Under the pieces are notes generated by a model. The model had not been told where the DNA came from. It searched no databases and was given only the letters and a program-made list of their open reading frames with translations. Made by a program: the position numbers and the translations under genes. 64,000 bases of DNA from Corynebacterium crudilactis (lineage in GTDB: Bacteria; Actinomycetota; Actinomycetes; Mycobacteriales; Mycobacteriaceae): NCBI RefSeq assembly GCF_001643015.1, contig NZ_CP015622.1, forward strand, positions 1,315,358-1,379,357. The letters run 5' to 3'. Shown one piece after another: positions 42,842 to 52,702 of this stretch (position 1 is the first letter of the stretch; every line of letters begins with the position of its first letter).

Positions 42842-43435
42842 ATGGAAAAATTTACTACCTACACCGGCGTCGGCGTTCCACTGCAACGCTCCAACGTAGA
42901 CACTGACCAGATCATCCCAGCGGTCTACCTCAAGCGCGTTACCCGCACCGGCTTTGAAGACGGACTGTTTTCCAACTGGCGCAAAAACGATCCAAACTTC
43001 GTGCTTAACACTGACACCTACAAGAACGGTTCCGTTCTTATTGCAGGTCCAGATTTCGGTACCGGCTCCTCCCGTGAGCACGCTGTATGGGCACTGATGG
43101 ACTATGGCTTCCGCGCTGTATTCTCCTCCCGCTTCGCCGATATCTTCCGCGGCAATTCAGGCAAAGCAGGCATGCTCACCGGTATCATGGAACAGTCTGA
43201 CATCGAACTTCTGTGGAAGCTCATGGAACAGACCCCAGGCCTAGAACTCACCGTTAACCTGGAAAACCAGCAGGTTATCGCAGGCGAAGTAGTCATCAGC
43301 TTTGAAGTTGATCCCTACATTCGCTGGCGTCTGCTTGAAGGCCTTGATGATGCAGGCCTGACCTTGCGCAAGCTTGATGAGATTGAGGCTTTTGAGGCTA
43401 AGCGTCCTGCGTTTAAGCCAAGCACCAACGCTTAA
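42842..43435 (+). CDS. leuD: 3-isopropylmalate dehydratase small subunit LeuD, 197 aa
   Basis: The swivelling domain of the LeuCD enzyme. [15 protein letters not shown] near residue 21 and [20 protein letters not shown] near 70 are the family motifs. Full length. Preceded by AAAGGAAG and co-transcribed with leuC, ending at a strong terminator. Confidence 0.97.
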   Translation: MEKFTTYTGVGVPLQRSNVDTDQIIPAVYLKRVTRTGFEDGLFSNWRKNDPNFVLNTDTYKNGSVLIAGPDFGTGSSREHAVWALMDYGFRAVFSSRFADIFRGNSGKAGMLTGIMEQSDIELLWKLMEQTPGLELTVNLENQQVIAGEVVISFEVDPYIRWRLLEGLDDAGLTLRKLDEIEAFEAKRPAFKPSTNA

Positions 43436-43454
43436 AGTTTTTTCACGCATTGAT

Positions 43455-43491
43455 AAAAAACACCCCGCGAGAGTTTTCGCGGGGTGTTTTT
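43455..43491 (+). terminator. Terminator of leuCD
   Basis: AAAAAACACCCCGCGA pairs with TCGCGGGGTGTTTTT around GAGTTT. Confidence 0.9.
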
Positions 43492-43619
43492 GGCTTGTTG
43501 GGTCCATCGTAAGTTTCGGGGGTCGTGGAAACGCCTGATCTGATTTATGGTTTGTTAGCTTATGAAATTCAGCCACTATAATTGTTTCGTTTATTTCGTT
43601 TGTTCGGTAATGTGGGGAT

Positions 43620-44069
43620 ATGACATATCTACAAGACAACGAAATCGCTAATACTGCAGCCACAGCCCGCGAGGCTTTGCAGAAAATTAACCGTGTGCTT
43701 GGTAGTACCGCCAGCCATGAGGATGTCCATGTCATAGTGGAACAGTCTGATGAGGTTATCCGCTTACCCCGGGAAGTAGCCACCGTGCTGCGGGAGATCC
43801 TGGTTAATTCAGCGGCTGGAAGGTCGGTGGGAGTTATTCCTATGCGGGCAGAACTGACCACTCAGCAAGCTGCGCACCTGCTCAATGTTTCTCGTCCACA
43901 TGTTGTTAAATTGATGGATGAGGGTATCTTGCCTGGTCATAAGGTTGGTACTCATCGACGGATATATGCTGCTGATGTGCAGGCATACAAGCATCAACAA
44001 GATATTGATGCACGTGCTGCTGCTGATGAACTTACTGCTCTTACTGAAAACATGGGGCTTTACGAGTGA
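43620..44069 (+). CDS. Antitoxin, excisionase-type helix-turn-helix, 149 aa
   Basis: The C-terminal MerR/excisionase-type domain reads LTTQQAAHLLNVSRPHVVKL near residue 80, with GTHRRIYAADVQAY, which is typical of antitoxins paired with PIN toxins. The N-terminal 60 residues form the toxin-binding and dimerisation part. It overlaps the PIN gene by 4 bp. The gene is intact while its toxin is frameshifted. Confidence 0.82.
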   Translation: MTYLQDNEIANTAATAREALQKINRVLGSTASHEDVHVIVEQSDEVIRLPREVATVLREILVNSAAGRSVGVIPMRAELTTQQAAHLLNVSRPHVVKLMDEGILPGHKVGTHRRIYAADVQAYKHQQDIDARAAADELTALTENMGLYE

Positions 44070-44619
44070 GTGGCTTTACCGTTATTTATGACGCCAATGT
44101 GCTTTACCCCAATATGCTGCGTGACATTCTTATTCGTCTGGCTGGCACAGGTATTTCCAAGCACGGTGGACTGATGCCATCTTGGATGAGGTCTTTCGTA
44201 ATCTCCAAGCCAATAGACCAGACCTGGATCCACATAAATTACGTCGAACTCGGGAGTTAATGTGCCGAGCTGTGGATGATTGCCTTGTGACAGGATATGA
44301 AGAGTTAATTGATTCATTGTCCCTGCCGGATCCGGATGACCGGCATGTTCTTGCCGCAGCAATCAGATGTGGTGCTCAAGTAATCGTTACTGAGAACCAT
44401 CGGGATTTTCCTCAGGACATCATGGGCAGATATGGCATTGAGATACAAAGCGCTGATGAATTTTTATGTGATCAGATTGATCTGTTTGGTATTCGTGTCC
44501 ACCAAGCGGTCACTTATGCGGCAGCAGCTTTCAAAAATCCACCCAGAACTATCGATGATGTGCTTGATGCATTAGCTAAGTCGGGAGCTCCTTCTGCTGC
44601 AGACTTGCTTCGACGATAG
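44066..44619 (+). pseudogene. PIN-domain toxin, frameshifted
   Basis: The first part reads FTVIYDANVLYPNMLRDILI (catalytic Asp in DAN) and goes out of frame after RLAGTG. The adjacent frame gives YFQARWTDAILDEVFRNLQA and then LPDPDDRHVLAAAIRCGAQV and VTENHRDFP, the rest of the PIN domain. One missing base near 44150 (ACAGGTATTTCC) would restore a protein of about 184 aa. In the family this is a ribonuclease. As it stands it should be inactive. Confidence 0.8.
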
Positions 44620-44722
44620 AGAATTTTCCCGCAGTTGCCCATTTTAGAATTCCAACGCCTTAACGTGAAGCCTTAAACCAGCATTAAGACGCCAGCGCCA
44701 AAATTCTAAAGTCAGGGGAAAA

Positions 44723-45733
44723 CTACTTAACCGGCAGGGAGCTCGCGAGGTAATCGGCGCCGGTGAGGATCCCGTCATGGAAGCTTAAGACCCACACGCT
44801 GCCTTTTTTAGCTTTGATTTTTTCATCGATGGGCAAGGTGCCGCTGTCGGAGAGCCATTTGATCATTTCCGGCACGATGGTGCCTTGTCCGACGATCATG
44901 GGCACGCCGCCTTGTCTGACCACATCGGTGAAGCGTTTCTTGCAGGCTTCTGGGTCGGTTTCCCAGGAATCATCGCCGAAGAGGCGATTTACGGACACAT
45001 CGAGGCCCAGCTCGTCGGCAAGGGGAAGCGCGGTTGTCTGGCAGCGGTCGGGGACCGCCGAGTAAATTGAGGTTGGCTTGAAGGGCAACAACATGGGCAC
45101 CAGCATTTCTGCTTGTCGACGTCCCTTTTTATCCAGTGGACGTTTATTGTCATCCCCAGCCCAGGTCTGGCGACCATGTGCATGTGCATGGCGAACATAA
45201 AGGACTCGGGTGGTGGTGGCAGTGCGGAAACGCTTGGCTGCTTTGGCTAATACTTCTGTATCTACCTGATAGCTCAAGAGTTCGCTGGCTTCATCGACGG
45301 GCAGCCAACGGATCTCATCTACTTCATCATTGGGAACAAATTCGCCACCGAGTAGTTGCGCAGTCCAGTAATAAACTACTTTGGTGCGGCCTTGAACTGG
45401 GTAGGTGACCTTGCCGATCAGCTTTCCAAGACGGATGTCGTAGCCGGTTTCTTCTAAAATTTCGCGTGCTGCGGTGGTTGGAATGGATTCTCCGGGATCG
45501 ACTTTGCCCTTGGCCAGTGACCAATCGTCATAGTGTGGTCGGTGGATAACAGCGACTTCGATGTTGTCTGGATCGTCGATATCACCGCGCCACAGCACAG
45601 CGCCGGCAGCAAGGGTAGGGCGAGTAAATTCCTCCGTTGGGCGGGCCGGAATTTGCTGTAAACGACCATTGATCAGCATGGCTGAATCTTGGTCTTTGTC
45701 CACCTCATGGGCCTTATTGTTCTTGTTTGCCAT
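44723..45733 (-). CDS. MutT1-type Nudix hydrolase with histidine-phosphatase domain, 336 aa
   Basis: The N-terminal Nudix domain has GKVDPGESIPTTAAREILEE near residue 85, then TGY, which is the Nudix box. The C-terminal phosphatase domain has LYVRHAHAHGR near 180. This fusion is the actinobacterial MutT1 type, which degrades oxidised nucleotides or dinucleoside polyphosphates. I start at the ATG of MANKNN with AAAGGTG 11 bases upstream. Confidence 0.88.
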   Translation of the reverse strand: MANKNNKAHEVDKDQDSAMLINGRLQQIPARPTEEFTRPTLAAGAVLWRGDIDDPDNIEVAVIHRPHYDDWSLAKGKVDPGESIPTTAAREILEETGYDIRLGKLIGKVTYPVQGRTKVVYYWTAQLLGGEFVPNDEVDEIRWLPVDEASELLSYQVDTEVLAKAAKRFRTATTTRVLYVRHAHAHGRQTWAGDDNKRPLDKKGRRQAEMLVPMLLPFKPTSIYSAVPDRCQTTALPLADELGLDVSVNRLFGDDSWETDPEACKKRFTDVVRQGGVPMIVGQGTIVPEMIKWLSDSGTLPIDEKIKAKKGSVWVLSFHDGILTGADYLASSLPVK

Positions 45734-45999
45734 TGGGTGCGCTTCACCTTTCGCATTGTGGTGCACACAAACCTTGGTAGAAACCTAAGAGAAAAACGCG
45801 CACATAAGTGAATGAAAAACTACTTCCTCCCATTGTCCACCAGTGGCCCCTGCAATGCAGTGTTTGGGGTCGGCGTGTGGCGTTTTTCTTAAGGCTAATT
45901 GAAAGAACTTCAAGCGCTATGGCAGGTTTGCATGCGGTTGCTGTTAATCATGGGCTAACCTGAGACGGTTAAATATTGCTGTGGAAAGGTAGGTTGCGC

Positions 46000-46998
46000 G
46001 TGGTTTCTGTAAGCGTGATGGGTGCAGGTTCTTGGGGAACCACGTTGGCCAAGGTCTTCGCTGATGCTGGAAACACCGTGACGTTGTGGGCTAGGCGGGA
46101 AGAATTGGCTCAGACCATCCGTGAAAGCCACGAAAACGAAGGCTATCTACCAGGCATTGTTTTGCCAGAGGCACTGATTGTGACATCTTCTGCAGAAGAA
46201 GCTCTGGAAAACGCTGCGATTGTGGTGTTGGCTATCCCGTCACAAGCATTGCGTGGCAACTTGGCGGAGTGGAAGGATTCCATTCCCTATGATGCCACCT
46301 TGGTGTCTTTGGCAAAGGGTATTGAAAAGGGCACTCATCTGCGCATGAGCGAGGTTATCGCGGAGGTTACCGAGGCAGATCCATCTCGTATCGCTGTGTT
46401 GTCTGGGCCCAACCTGGCTCGTGAGATTGCAGAAGGTCAGCCAGCGGCAACAGTTATTGCATGTTCAGATGAAAATCGCGCGAAGCTGGTTCAGGCTGCA
46501 GTGGCTGCGCCGTATTTCCGCCCGTATACCAATACTGATGTGGTGGGCACTGAACTTGGCGGTGCGTGTAAAAATGTTATCGCGTTGGCCTGTGGTATTT
46601 CTCATGGTTTCGGTCTGGGTGAGAATACTAATGCGTCGGTGATTACTCGTGGTCTTGCAGAGATTGCTCGTCTGGGTGAAGCGATGGGTGCTGATTCCCG
46701 CACCTTCGCAGGTCTAGCCGGCATGGGTGACCTGGTGGCTACATGTTCTTCTCCACTATCACGCAACCGGAGTTTTGGTGTGAGTCTTGGCCAGGGTGGA
46801 TCACTTGCTAAAGCGCGTGAGGCTACGAATGGTCAGGTAGCTGAGGGTGTTATTTCTTCCCAATCTATTTTTGATCTGGCCACCAAGCTGGGTGTAGAGA
46901 TGCCAATTACCCAAGCTGTTTATGGTGTCTGCCATCAGGATATGAAAGTTACGGACATGATTGTTGCTCTCATGGGCAGGTCGAAGAAGGCTGAGTAG
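46000..46998 (+). CDS. gpsA: Glycerol-3-phosphate dehydrogenase GpsA, 332 aa
   Basis: Makes sn-glycerol 3-phosphate from dihydroxyacetone phosphate for phospholipids. The NAD(P)-binding [17 protein letters not shown] begins near residue 8. [13 protein letters not shown] near 136 and [15 protein letters not shown] near 187 carry catalytic Lys residues, and [18 protein letters not shown] is near 245. GTG start at 46000 behind GAAAGGTAGG. ddl follows after 24 bp. Confidence 0.96.
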   Translation: MVSVSVMGAGSWGTTLAKVFADAGNTVTLWARREELAQTIRESHENEGYLPGIVLPEALIVTSSAEEALENAAIVVLAIPSQALRGNLAEWKDSIPYDATLVSLAKGIEKGTHLRMSEVIAEVTEADPSRIAVLSGPNLAREIAEGQPAATVIACSDENRAKLVQAAVAAPYFRPYTNTDVVGTELGGACKNVIALACGISHGFGLGENTNASVITRGLAEIARLGEAMGADSRTFAGLAGMGDLVATCSSPLSRNRSFGVSLGQGGSLAKAREATNGQVAEGVISSQSIFDLATKLGVEMPITQAVYGVCHQDMKVTDMIVALMGRSKKAE

Positions 46999-47022
46999 TT
47001 TTAGGTTGTAAGCTTCTTTCCT

Positions 47023-48108
47023 GTGAGCAACTCTAATTCCGGAAAAGTCCGCGTAGCAGTAGTCTATGGTGGTCGCAGTTCTGAGCATTCTGTCTCCTGC
47101 GTATCCGCCGGTGCCATCATGGCGCATTTAGATCCTGAGAAATACGATGTGATCCCCGTCGGCATTACTGTCGATGGCGCGTGGGTTGTCGGTGAATCTG
47201 ATCCAGAAAAACTCACTCTGATTGATCGTATGATGCCTGAGGTCGAACACCGCGAGGAGGTTCGTCCAAGCCTGGATCCTGCACACCGCGGAGAATTCCA
47301 CTTTTCCGATGGCAGCTTGTATGCCACCGCCGATGTGATTTTCCCAGCACTGCATGGTCGTTTTGGCGAAGATGGCACTGTGCAGGGCTTGTTTGCACTG
47401 TCAGATATCCCAGTTGTGGGACCTGGCGTGTTGGCTTCTGCTGCAGGCATGGATAAGGAATACACCAAGAAGCTCATGGCAGCGGAAGGTCTTCCAATCG
47501 GCCGCGAAGTAATTTTGCGTGATCGTGCAGAACTGACCGATGTGGAAAAGAACATGCTGGGTCTTCCAGTGTTCGTTAAGCCTGCACGTGGTGGTTCTTC
47601 CATCGGTATTTCTCGTGTTACTACCTGGGCAAATTTCCCTCAGGCTGTTGAGCTTGCTCGTGAACATGATGAGAAGGTCATCGTGGAATCTGAGATCGTG
47701 GGCGCTGAGGTGGAATGTGGCGTGCTGCAGTACCCAGATGGCCGCATCATCGCATCCGTTCCAGCTCTGCTCTCTGGTACAGAATCAGGCGCTGGTGGAT
47801 TCTATGACTTTGACACCAAGTACCTAGACAACGTTGTCACTGCAGAGATCCCTGCTCCACTTGATGAAAAGACCACTGAGTTGATTCAGTCGCTCGCTGT
47901 GGAATCTTTCCAGGCGTTGGCATGTGAAGGCCTTGCTCGTGTGGATTTCTTTGTTACCGCCAATGGCCCCGTGCTTAATGAAATCAACACCATGCCAGGA
48001 TTTACCCCAATTTCCATGTACCCACAGATGTTTGCTGCCTCTGGTGTCTCTTATGAGGAATTGCTTGATGTGCTGGTACAGCAAGCAGTACACCGTGGCA
48101 CCGTCTAA
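47023..48108 (+). CDS. ddl: D-alanine-D-alanine ligase, 361 aa
   Basis: Makes the D-Ala-D-Ala dipeptide for peptidoglycan. VYGGRSSEHSVSCVSA near residue 14, FPALHGRFGEDGTVQG near 106, VFVKPARGGSSIGISR near 184 and the late ARVDFF ... LNEINTMPGFTPISMYP ATP-grasp and metal motifs are all present. GTG start. Ends just before a bidirectional terminator. Confidence 0.96.
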   Translation: MSNSNSGKVRVAVVYGGRSSEHSVSCVSAGAIMAHLDPEKYDVIPVGITVDGAWVVGESDPEKLTLIDRMMPEVEHREEVRPSLDPAHRGEFHFSDGSLYATADVIFPALHGRFGEDGTVQGLFALSDIPVVGPGVLASAAGMDKEYTKKLMAAEGLPIGREVILRDRAELTDVEKNMLGLPVFVKPARGGSSIGISRVTTWANFPQAVELAREHDEKVIVESEIVGAEVECGVLQYPDGRIIASVPALLSGTESGAGGFYDFDTKYLDNVVTAEIPAPLDEKTTELIQSLAVESFQALACEGLARVDFFVTANGPVLNEINTMPGFTPISMYPQMFAASGVSYEELLDVLVQQAVHRGTV

Positions 48109-48119
48109 GAACAGCGCAT

Positions 48120-48165
48120 AAAAATATCGCCCCCACCGCACAAAGAGCGGGAGGGCGATATTTTT
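48120..48165. terminator. Bidirectional terminator between ddl and the DUF3515 gene
   Basis: AAAAATATCGCCC pairs with GGGCGATATTTTT. It serves both converging genes. Confidence 0.88.
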
Positions 48166-48170
48166 ATGCC

Positions 48171-49157
48171 TTATTCAGCTGGAATAGCATCTTCAATGAA
48201 CCCAGAAATGGTGATCAAAGAAGAAGCTGCAGCCTGTGGCAGATCTACTGCAGTATCAGTTTCTCGACCCAAGGCGTACCAGGTGGATGATGTCGTGCCA
48301 GAGGCAAGCAAAGTGTCCTCAAACCACGGGATGCCATCAATTTGCTGGAGCATGGCACCAGCCGCATAGTTTTCAGAAGGGGCAACGCCACAACGAATCA
48401 CAATCGGCTCCAAGCCCGGCGCGTCCCAGGCGAAGGCATCGGCAGTATATCCAGCGGACTTCATACGGGCATCATCGATGCGGTTGTATGTTGTGCCATC
48501 TTCGCCGCCGACCTTGAGTTGCTGAGGGAGGGCGTCGAAAAGCGTTGTGCATGATTGAGGGCTGCTTGCTGAAGCAAGCGTGACAAGGGGGGCGTCGAAA
48601 GGCGTGCCTTCGCGCTGCTCTAGTTGCGCTACTGCCGTGCTGAATGGGGCAACTGGGTTGTCAGCGTTTCCGGTGCTGGTGTCATCGGCGGTGATCGCGA
48701 CGACAGGGAAGCGGTTGACGGAATACCAGGTCTGGAGGGAGGAACCTGGGGTCATATCGGAAATCGGCAGCCAGGTGGTGCCCTCTACCTCAACGGTGTT
48801 GGCCAGTGCGGAGTATTGGAAAGGCATATCCACACCGCAGCGCAGCGTGACGCGTTCTAATTCAGTGGTGGACCAGGCTGCCGCGCCGGGAGGAACTGGA
48901 TCCATGATGGCTGCGCGGGTGTGCCCGAAAGCTTCGTTGGGTAGTGCTTCTACCAAGGCTGCGCATTCTGCGGAGTCTGCTTCGGCTGCGGGGAGTGCAC
49001 TCATTGCGATTTGTTGCTGGCCGGCGGGGCCTAAGAGGACGCGGGCGCCGACAAGCACCGCCAGCACCAAAACAATAGACAAAATTAGGGCAATAATCAT
49101 GGGGGTTTTGTTGATTTCCCCGGTGGCTGGTTGACCAGCGCTGTTCACGGCACTCAT
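48171..49157 (-). CDS. DUF3515-domain secreted or membrane-anchored protein, 328 aa
   Basis: One N-terminal membrane segment near residues 20-41 (PMIIALILSIVLVLAVLVGA), then two related extracytoplasmic domains (CAALVEALPN ... RCGVDMPFQY and CTTLFDALPQ ... RCGVAPSENY), each with a conserved Cys pair. DUF3515 proteins are common in actinobacteria near ddl and thiL, and their function is unknown. The duplication of the domain here is visible from the paired motifs. Confidence 0.8.
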   Translation of the reverse strand: MSAVNSAGQPATGEINKTPMIIALILSIVLVLAVLVGARVLLGPAGQQQIAMSALPAAEADSAECAALVEALPNEAFGHTRAAIMDPVPPGAAAWSTTELERVTLRCGVDMPFQYSALANTVEVEGTTWLPISDMTPGSSLQTWYSVNRFPVVAITADDTSTGNADNPVAPFSTAVAQLEQREGTPFDAPLVTLASASSPQSCTTLFDALPQQLKVGGEDGTTYNRIDDARMKSAGYTADAFAWDAPGLEPIVIRCGVAPSENYAAGAMLQQIDGIPWFEDTLLASGTTSSTWYALGRETDTAVDLPQAAASSLITISGFIEDAIPAE

Positions 49158-49226
49158 GTGTCCTGAGCCTACCTGTGGGGCGATAGACTAGAAAAATACT
49201 GACCAAAACCCAAGGAGTTGACATTG

Positions 49227-50213
49227 GTGTATTCACTGACGTTCCCCGATTCGCTAAGTGACGGACCCACCGTTGGAGATCTTGGGGAGTTTGAAGTGAT
49301 TCGGGTGATCACAGAGCAAGCTGGATCTGCACTCAACGGTGATGATGCGGCGGTGTTGCGGCATGCATCGCCTAATTCTCGGGCGGTGGTGACCACGGAT
49401 ATGTTGGTTGCGGGTCGGCATTTCCAATTGGATTGGTCTACGCCTGAGCAGATTGGGCAAAAGGCTATTGTGCAAAACTTTGCCGATATTGAGGCCATGG
49501 GTGCGCGTCCGGTAGCGGTGTTATTGGCTATTTCTGCGCCGTCTTATACTCCGGTGGAGTTTGTGCGCGGGTTGGCTAGGGGTATGAATCAACGCTTGGA
49601 GGAATACTCCGCTGAGCTCGTTGGTGGCGATATCACTGGTGGGGATTCCCTCGTGGTGTCTGTGACTGCGATTGGGCAATTAGGCGGTTCGCTTCCAGAA
49701 CTGACATTGGGGCGTGCACGTCCTGGCCAAAGCGTAGTGGCCCATGGCCGGATTGGTTATTCCGCAGCCGGTCTTGCCTTGTTGCAACATTTTGGCCCCG
49801 ATAAGGTGCCAGCGCATCTTCGCCCTCTCGTTGATGCCCATTGCGCTCCTGTGCTTAGTCCAGGCCGCGGCATGGTTGCGCGCGCTACGGGCGCAACTGC
49901 CATGACAGATAACTCTGATGGATTGATCGTGGATCTTTCACAAATGGCTAAAAAATCTGGTGTGCGCATCGATGTGGATTCCTCCAGCATTGGCCCTGAT
50001 GAACTACTCAGCGAAGCAGCCTCCGTATTGGGCACTGATGCATGGCGGTGGATCTTAAGCGGTGGGGAAGACCACACCCTATTATCCACCACCTTTGGTG
50101 ATGCTCCCTCCGGCTTTAGGACGATTGGCAAAGTCACCAAATCTCGCCTTGATGATCTTGTCACCGTGGATAAGAAAACACCTGCCTACTCTGATGGTTG
50201 GAGGAGTTTTTAA
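49227..50213 (+). CDS. thiL: Thiamine-monophosphate kinase ThiL, 328 aa
   Basis: Phosphorylates thiamine monophosphate to the diphosphate cofactor. [16 protein letters not shown] near residue 35 and [10 protein letters not shown] near 55 are metal- and substrate-binding motifs, and the [19 protein letters not shown] segment is near 130. GTG at 49227 behind AAGGAG; TTG starts upstream are weaker. ung follows after 5 bp. Confidence 0.93.
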   Translation: MYSLTFPDSLSDGPTVGDLGEFEVIRVITEQAGSALNGDDAAVLRHASPNSRAVVTTDMLVAGRHFQLDWSTPEQIGQKAIVQNFADIEAMGARPVAVLLAISAPSYTPVEFVRGLARGMNQRLEEYSAELVGGDITGGDSLVVSVTAIGQLGGSLPELTLGRARPGQSVVAHGRIGYSAAGLALLQHFGPDKVPAHLRPLVDAHCAPVLSPGRGMVARATGATAMTDNSDGLIVDLSQMAKKSGVRIDVDSSSIGPDELLSEAASVLGTDAWRWILSGGEDHTLLSTTFGDAPSGFRTIGKVTKSRLDDLVTVDKKTPAYSDGWRSF

Positions 50214-50218
50214 ACACC

Positions 50219-51037
50219 ATGACCACTGAAACCCTGTGGAGCTCCATCGATGAGCTACCCATCCACGATTCCTGGAAGCCCGTTTTAAAACCAGTAGAAG
50301 ACACCATCATTGGCATCGGCGCCTACCTGGTTCAAGAAGTCCAAGAAGGCCGAGGATTTCTTCCAGCCCAAGAAGATATCTTCAAAGCCTTTAGCTATCC
50401 TTTTGAATCAGTAAAAGTGCTGATCATGGGACAAGATCCCTATCCCACCCCAGGCCATGCCATGGGCTTGAGCTTTTCCACCCAACCAGGGGTTCGGCCA
50501 CTGCCACGCAGCTTGAACAATATCTTCAAAGAGCTAAGCAGCGACATTGGCAGCGCAGTATCCGAGGCCGCATCCGCTGACACATCCTCCAACGCAGACA
50601 ATGCAGCTAGAGAAAACCAGCAAGGCACCTTAGACCTCGGCCTCACAGCCATCCCAGTTACCTCGGAGGCTACTCCCGCACAACAGCTGCCTGTGGACGG
50701 CGACCTGAGAGCCTGGAGTAACCAAGGTGTCGCACTATTTAACCGCGTCCTTACGGTTTCTCCTGGACAAGCAGGAAGCCATAAAGGCAAAGGCTGGGAA
50801 ATCGTGACAGAACAAGCCATCACCGCCCTAGCCCAAAGACCACAGCCACTGGTCGCCATCCTGTGGGGTAAACAAGCCCAAGAAGTACAGAAATTCTTAG
50901 GCGATACTCCCACTATTTGCTCGGTACACCCCTCGCCACTATCGGCATCACGCGGTTTTTTCGGCTCGAAGCCATTTAGTCAAGCGAACGAAATTTTAGA
51001 CAACCTCGGTACCACCAAGATCAACTGGCAACTGTAA
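50219..51037 (+). CDS. ung: Uracil-DNA glycosylase with an internal insertion, 272 aa
   Basis: Removes uracil from DNA. The water-activating motif is [16 protein letters not shown] near residue 65 (the actinobacterial form), and the DNA-binding motif is [20 protein letters not shown] near 240. Between [10 protein letters not shown] and [10 protein letters not shown] there are about 55 extra residues rich in Ala, Ser, Asp and Thr (nt 50545-50700). Most Ung proteins have about 10-15 residues here. Start at the ATG, 5 bp after thiL. Confidence 0.93.
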   Translation: MTTETLWSSIDELPIHDSWKPVLKPVEDTIIGIGAYLVQEVQEGRGFLPAQEDIFKAFSYPFESVKVLIMGQDPYPTPGHAMGLSFSTQPGVRPLPRSLNNIFKELSSDIGSAVSEAASADTSSNADNAARENQQGTLDLGLTAIPVTSEATPAQQLPVDGDLRAWSNQGVALFNRVLTVSPGQAGSHKGKGWEIVTEQAITALAQRPQPLVAILWGKQAQEVQKFLGDTPTICSVHPSPLSASRGFFGSKPFSQANEILDNLGTTKINWQL

Positions 51038-51048
51038 GGTATGTGATT

Positions 51049-52698
51049 ATGTCCAGTTCCGAAAGCTCGCAACCTGAACACCGTGTCCTACCACTTGAAA
51101 TGGACGGCACCGGAGTTCTTGAATGGGCTCGAACTGCCGTAGAGCAGCTTTCGGAACGCCGCGCAGAAATCAATGCACTCAATGTTTTTCCCGTTCCGGA
51201 TGCAGATACCGGTTCGAATATGGCATACACCATGACTGCTGCGTTAGATGAAGCAGTAAAGCTGGAGGATACGGATAACGTAGCCCGCATTACTGAAGCA
51301 CTGGCTGTAGGTTCTGTCCGAGGCGCCCGGGGTAACTCTGGCGTTGTCCTGAGCCAAGTACTGCGCGCCATTGCTCAAGCCGCAGCAGACGGGGTTATTG
51401 ATGGGCGCACCATCCAACAAGCCCTGGCTATTGCACGCTCACTTGTCGATCGCGCCATCACAGATCCAGTTGAAGGCACCGTCGTTACGGTGCTGCGCTC
51501 TGCAGCCATCGAAGCAGAACACCTCGTAGATGCTGGCACCACCGAACTCCCAGATGTGGTTAACGCCGCCGTGACTGCAGCGCGCACAGCACTTGCCAGA
51601 ACACCATCCCAACTCGCAGTGCTCCGCGAAGCAGGTGTCGTAGATGCCGGAGGCCAAGGCCTCGTTATCCTCCTCGAAGCATTAGCTGCACAAATCATGG
51701 GAACACATTCTGCCACCAGCCCACACAACCCTGGCGAACTCGACGAAGAACCCACATTCCACGGCAAAGTCGGCGACCTAGAAGTGATGTTCTACATCGA
51801 ATGCATCTCAGGCGAGATCCTTGACACCCTCCACAAAGAACTCGAACCACTGGGCGATAGCCTCCTCATTGCCCGCGAGACAGACTCCCGCGCCACCATC
51901 CACATCCACTCGCGCCGGGCGGGTGAAGTAATCCAGCATGCAATCAGCGCAGGCCACATTAGCGATCTCCGTATAGAAATCCTCCCAGAACCTGCAGGCA
52001 GATTCGCTGAAGAACCGCGCCGGGTTCTCATGGCGGTAGCTCCTGATGGATTAGTAGCAGAACTCTACCGCAGCGCCGGTGTGAAAGTTGTGGCCCGCAA
52101 TGTGGCTCAACTGTTGGCGGAGGATCCCTCCGATGACATTGTGGCCAAGATTGTCTCCATCGCGCGCAAATCTGATGCTGATGAAATTATCTTGCTGCCC
52201 AATGGATTACTAAACAAGCGTGAGTTGGTCTCTATTGAGCGCTCTAGCCATGCCTTTGAGCAAAGTGTGGTCATTTTGCCTACCTCCACGCTAGTGGCCG
52301 GTATTGCAGCAGTTGCAGTGCATGATCCCGCGCAGCCGGTGGCCGTGGATTCCTATGCCATGTCAGAAGCAGCAGGTGCCATGCGCACGGCCATGATCCG
52401 AAGCGCAACCAGTGCTGCGCTCACCCAAGCAGGCGCGTGCTCCAAGGGTGATCTGCTGAGCTTTATCGGACAGGAGATAGTCCTGGTTGCAGAAGAACTC
52501 AACGATGCGCTTTCGCGCACCACATACAAGCTTCTCGATGGCTCCAGCGAGCAAATTACTCTCCTCATTGCTCAAGACCGCCGCTTTGATTTTGATGAAG
52601 ACCTTTTCCGCCGTGGCCTGGGCACTCATACCGATGTAGAGATCACCGTCTATCCTGCAACTGGAATGGAGAATCTGGTCGAGATCGGGGTGGAGTAA
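51049..52698 (+). CDS. DAK-domain kinase with DegV-like domain (FakA-type), 549 aa
   Basis: The N-terminal DAK2 kinase domain has NVFPVPDADTGSNMAYTM near residue 45 and GARGNSGVVLSQ near 90, the nucleotide and metal site. The C-terminal part resembles DegV/YloV. In Firmicutes this protein is the ATP-binding part of fatty acid kinase, with a FakB lipid carrier. It lies between ung and recG, as usual in actinobacteria. Confidence 0.85.
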   Translation: MSSSESSQPEHRVLPLEMDGTGVLEWARTAVEQLSERRAEINALNVFPVPDADTGSNMAYTMTAALDEAVKLEDTDNVARITEALAVGSVRGARGNSGVVLSQVLRAIAQAAADGVIDGRTIQQALAIARSLVDRAITDPVEGTVVTVLRSAAIEAEHLVDAGTTELPDVVNAAVTAARTALARTPSQLAVLREAGVVDAGGQGLVILLEALAAQIMGTHSATSPHNPGELDEEPTFHGKVGDLEVMFYIECISGEILDTLHKELEPLGDSLLIARETDSRATIHIHSRRAGEVIQHAISAGHISDLRIEILPEPAGRFAEEPRRVLMAVAPDGLVAELYRSAGVKVVARNVAQLLAEDPSDDIVAKIVSIARKSDADEIILLPNGLLNKRELVSIERSSHAFEQSVVILPTSTLVAGIAAVAVHDPAQPVAVDSYAMSEAAGAMRTAMIRSATSAALTQAGACSKGDLLSFIGQEIVLVAEELNDALSRTTYKLLDGSSEQITLLIAQDRRFDFDEDLFRRGLGTHTDVEITVYPATGMENLVEIGVE

Positions 52699-52702
52699 AC
52701 AC

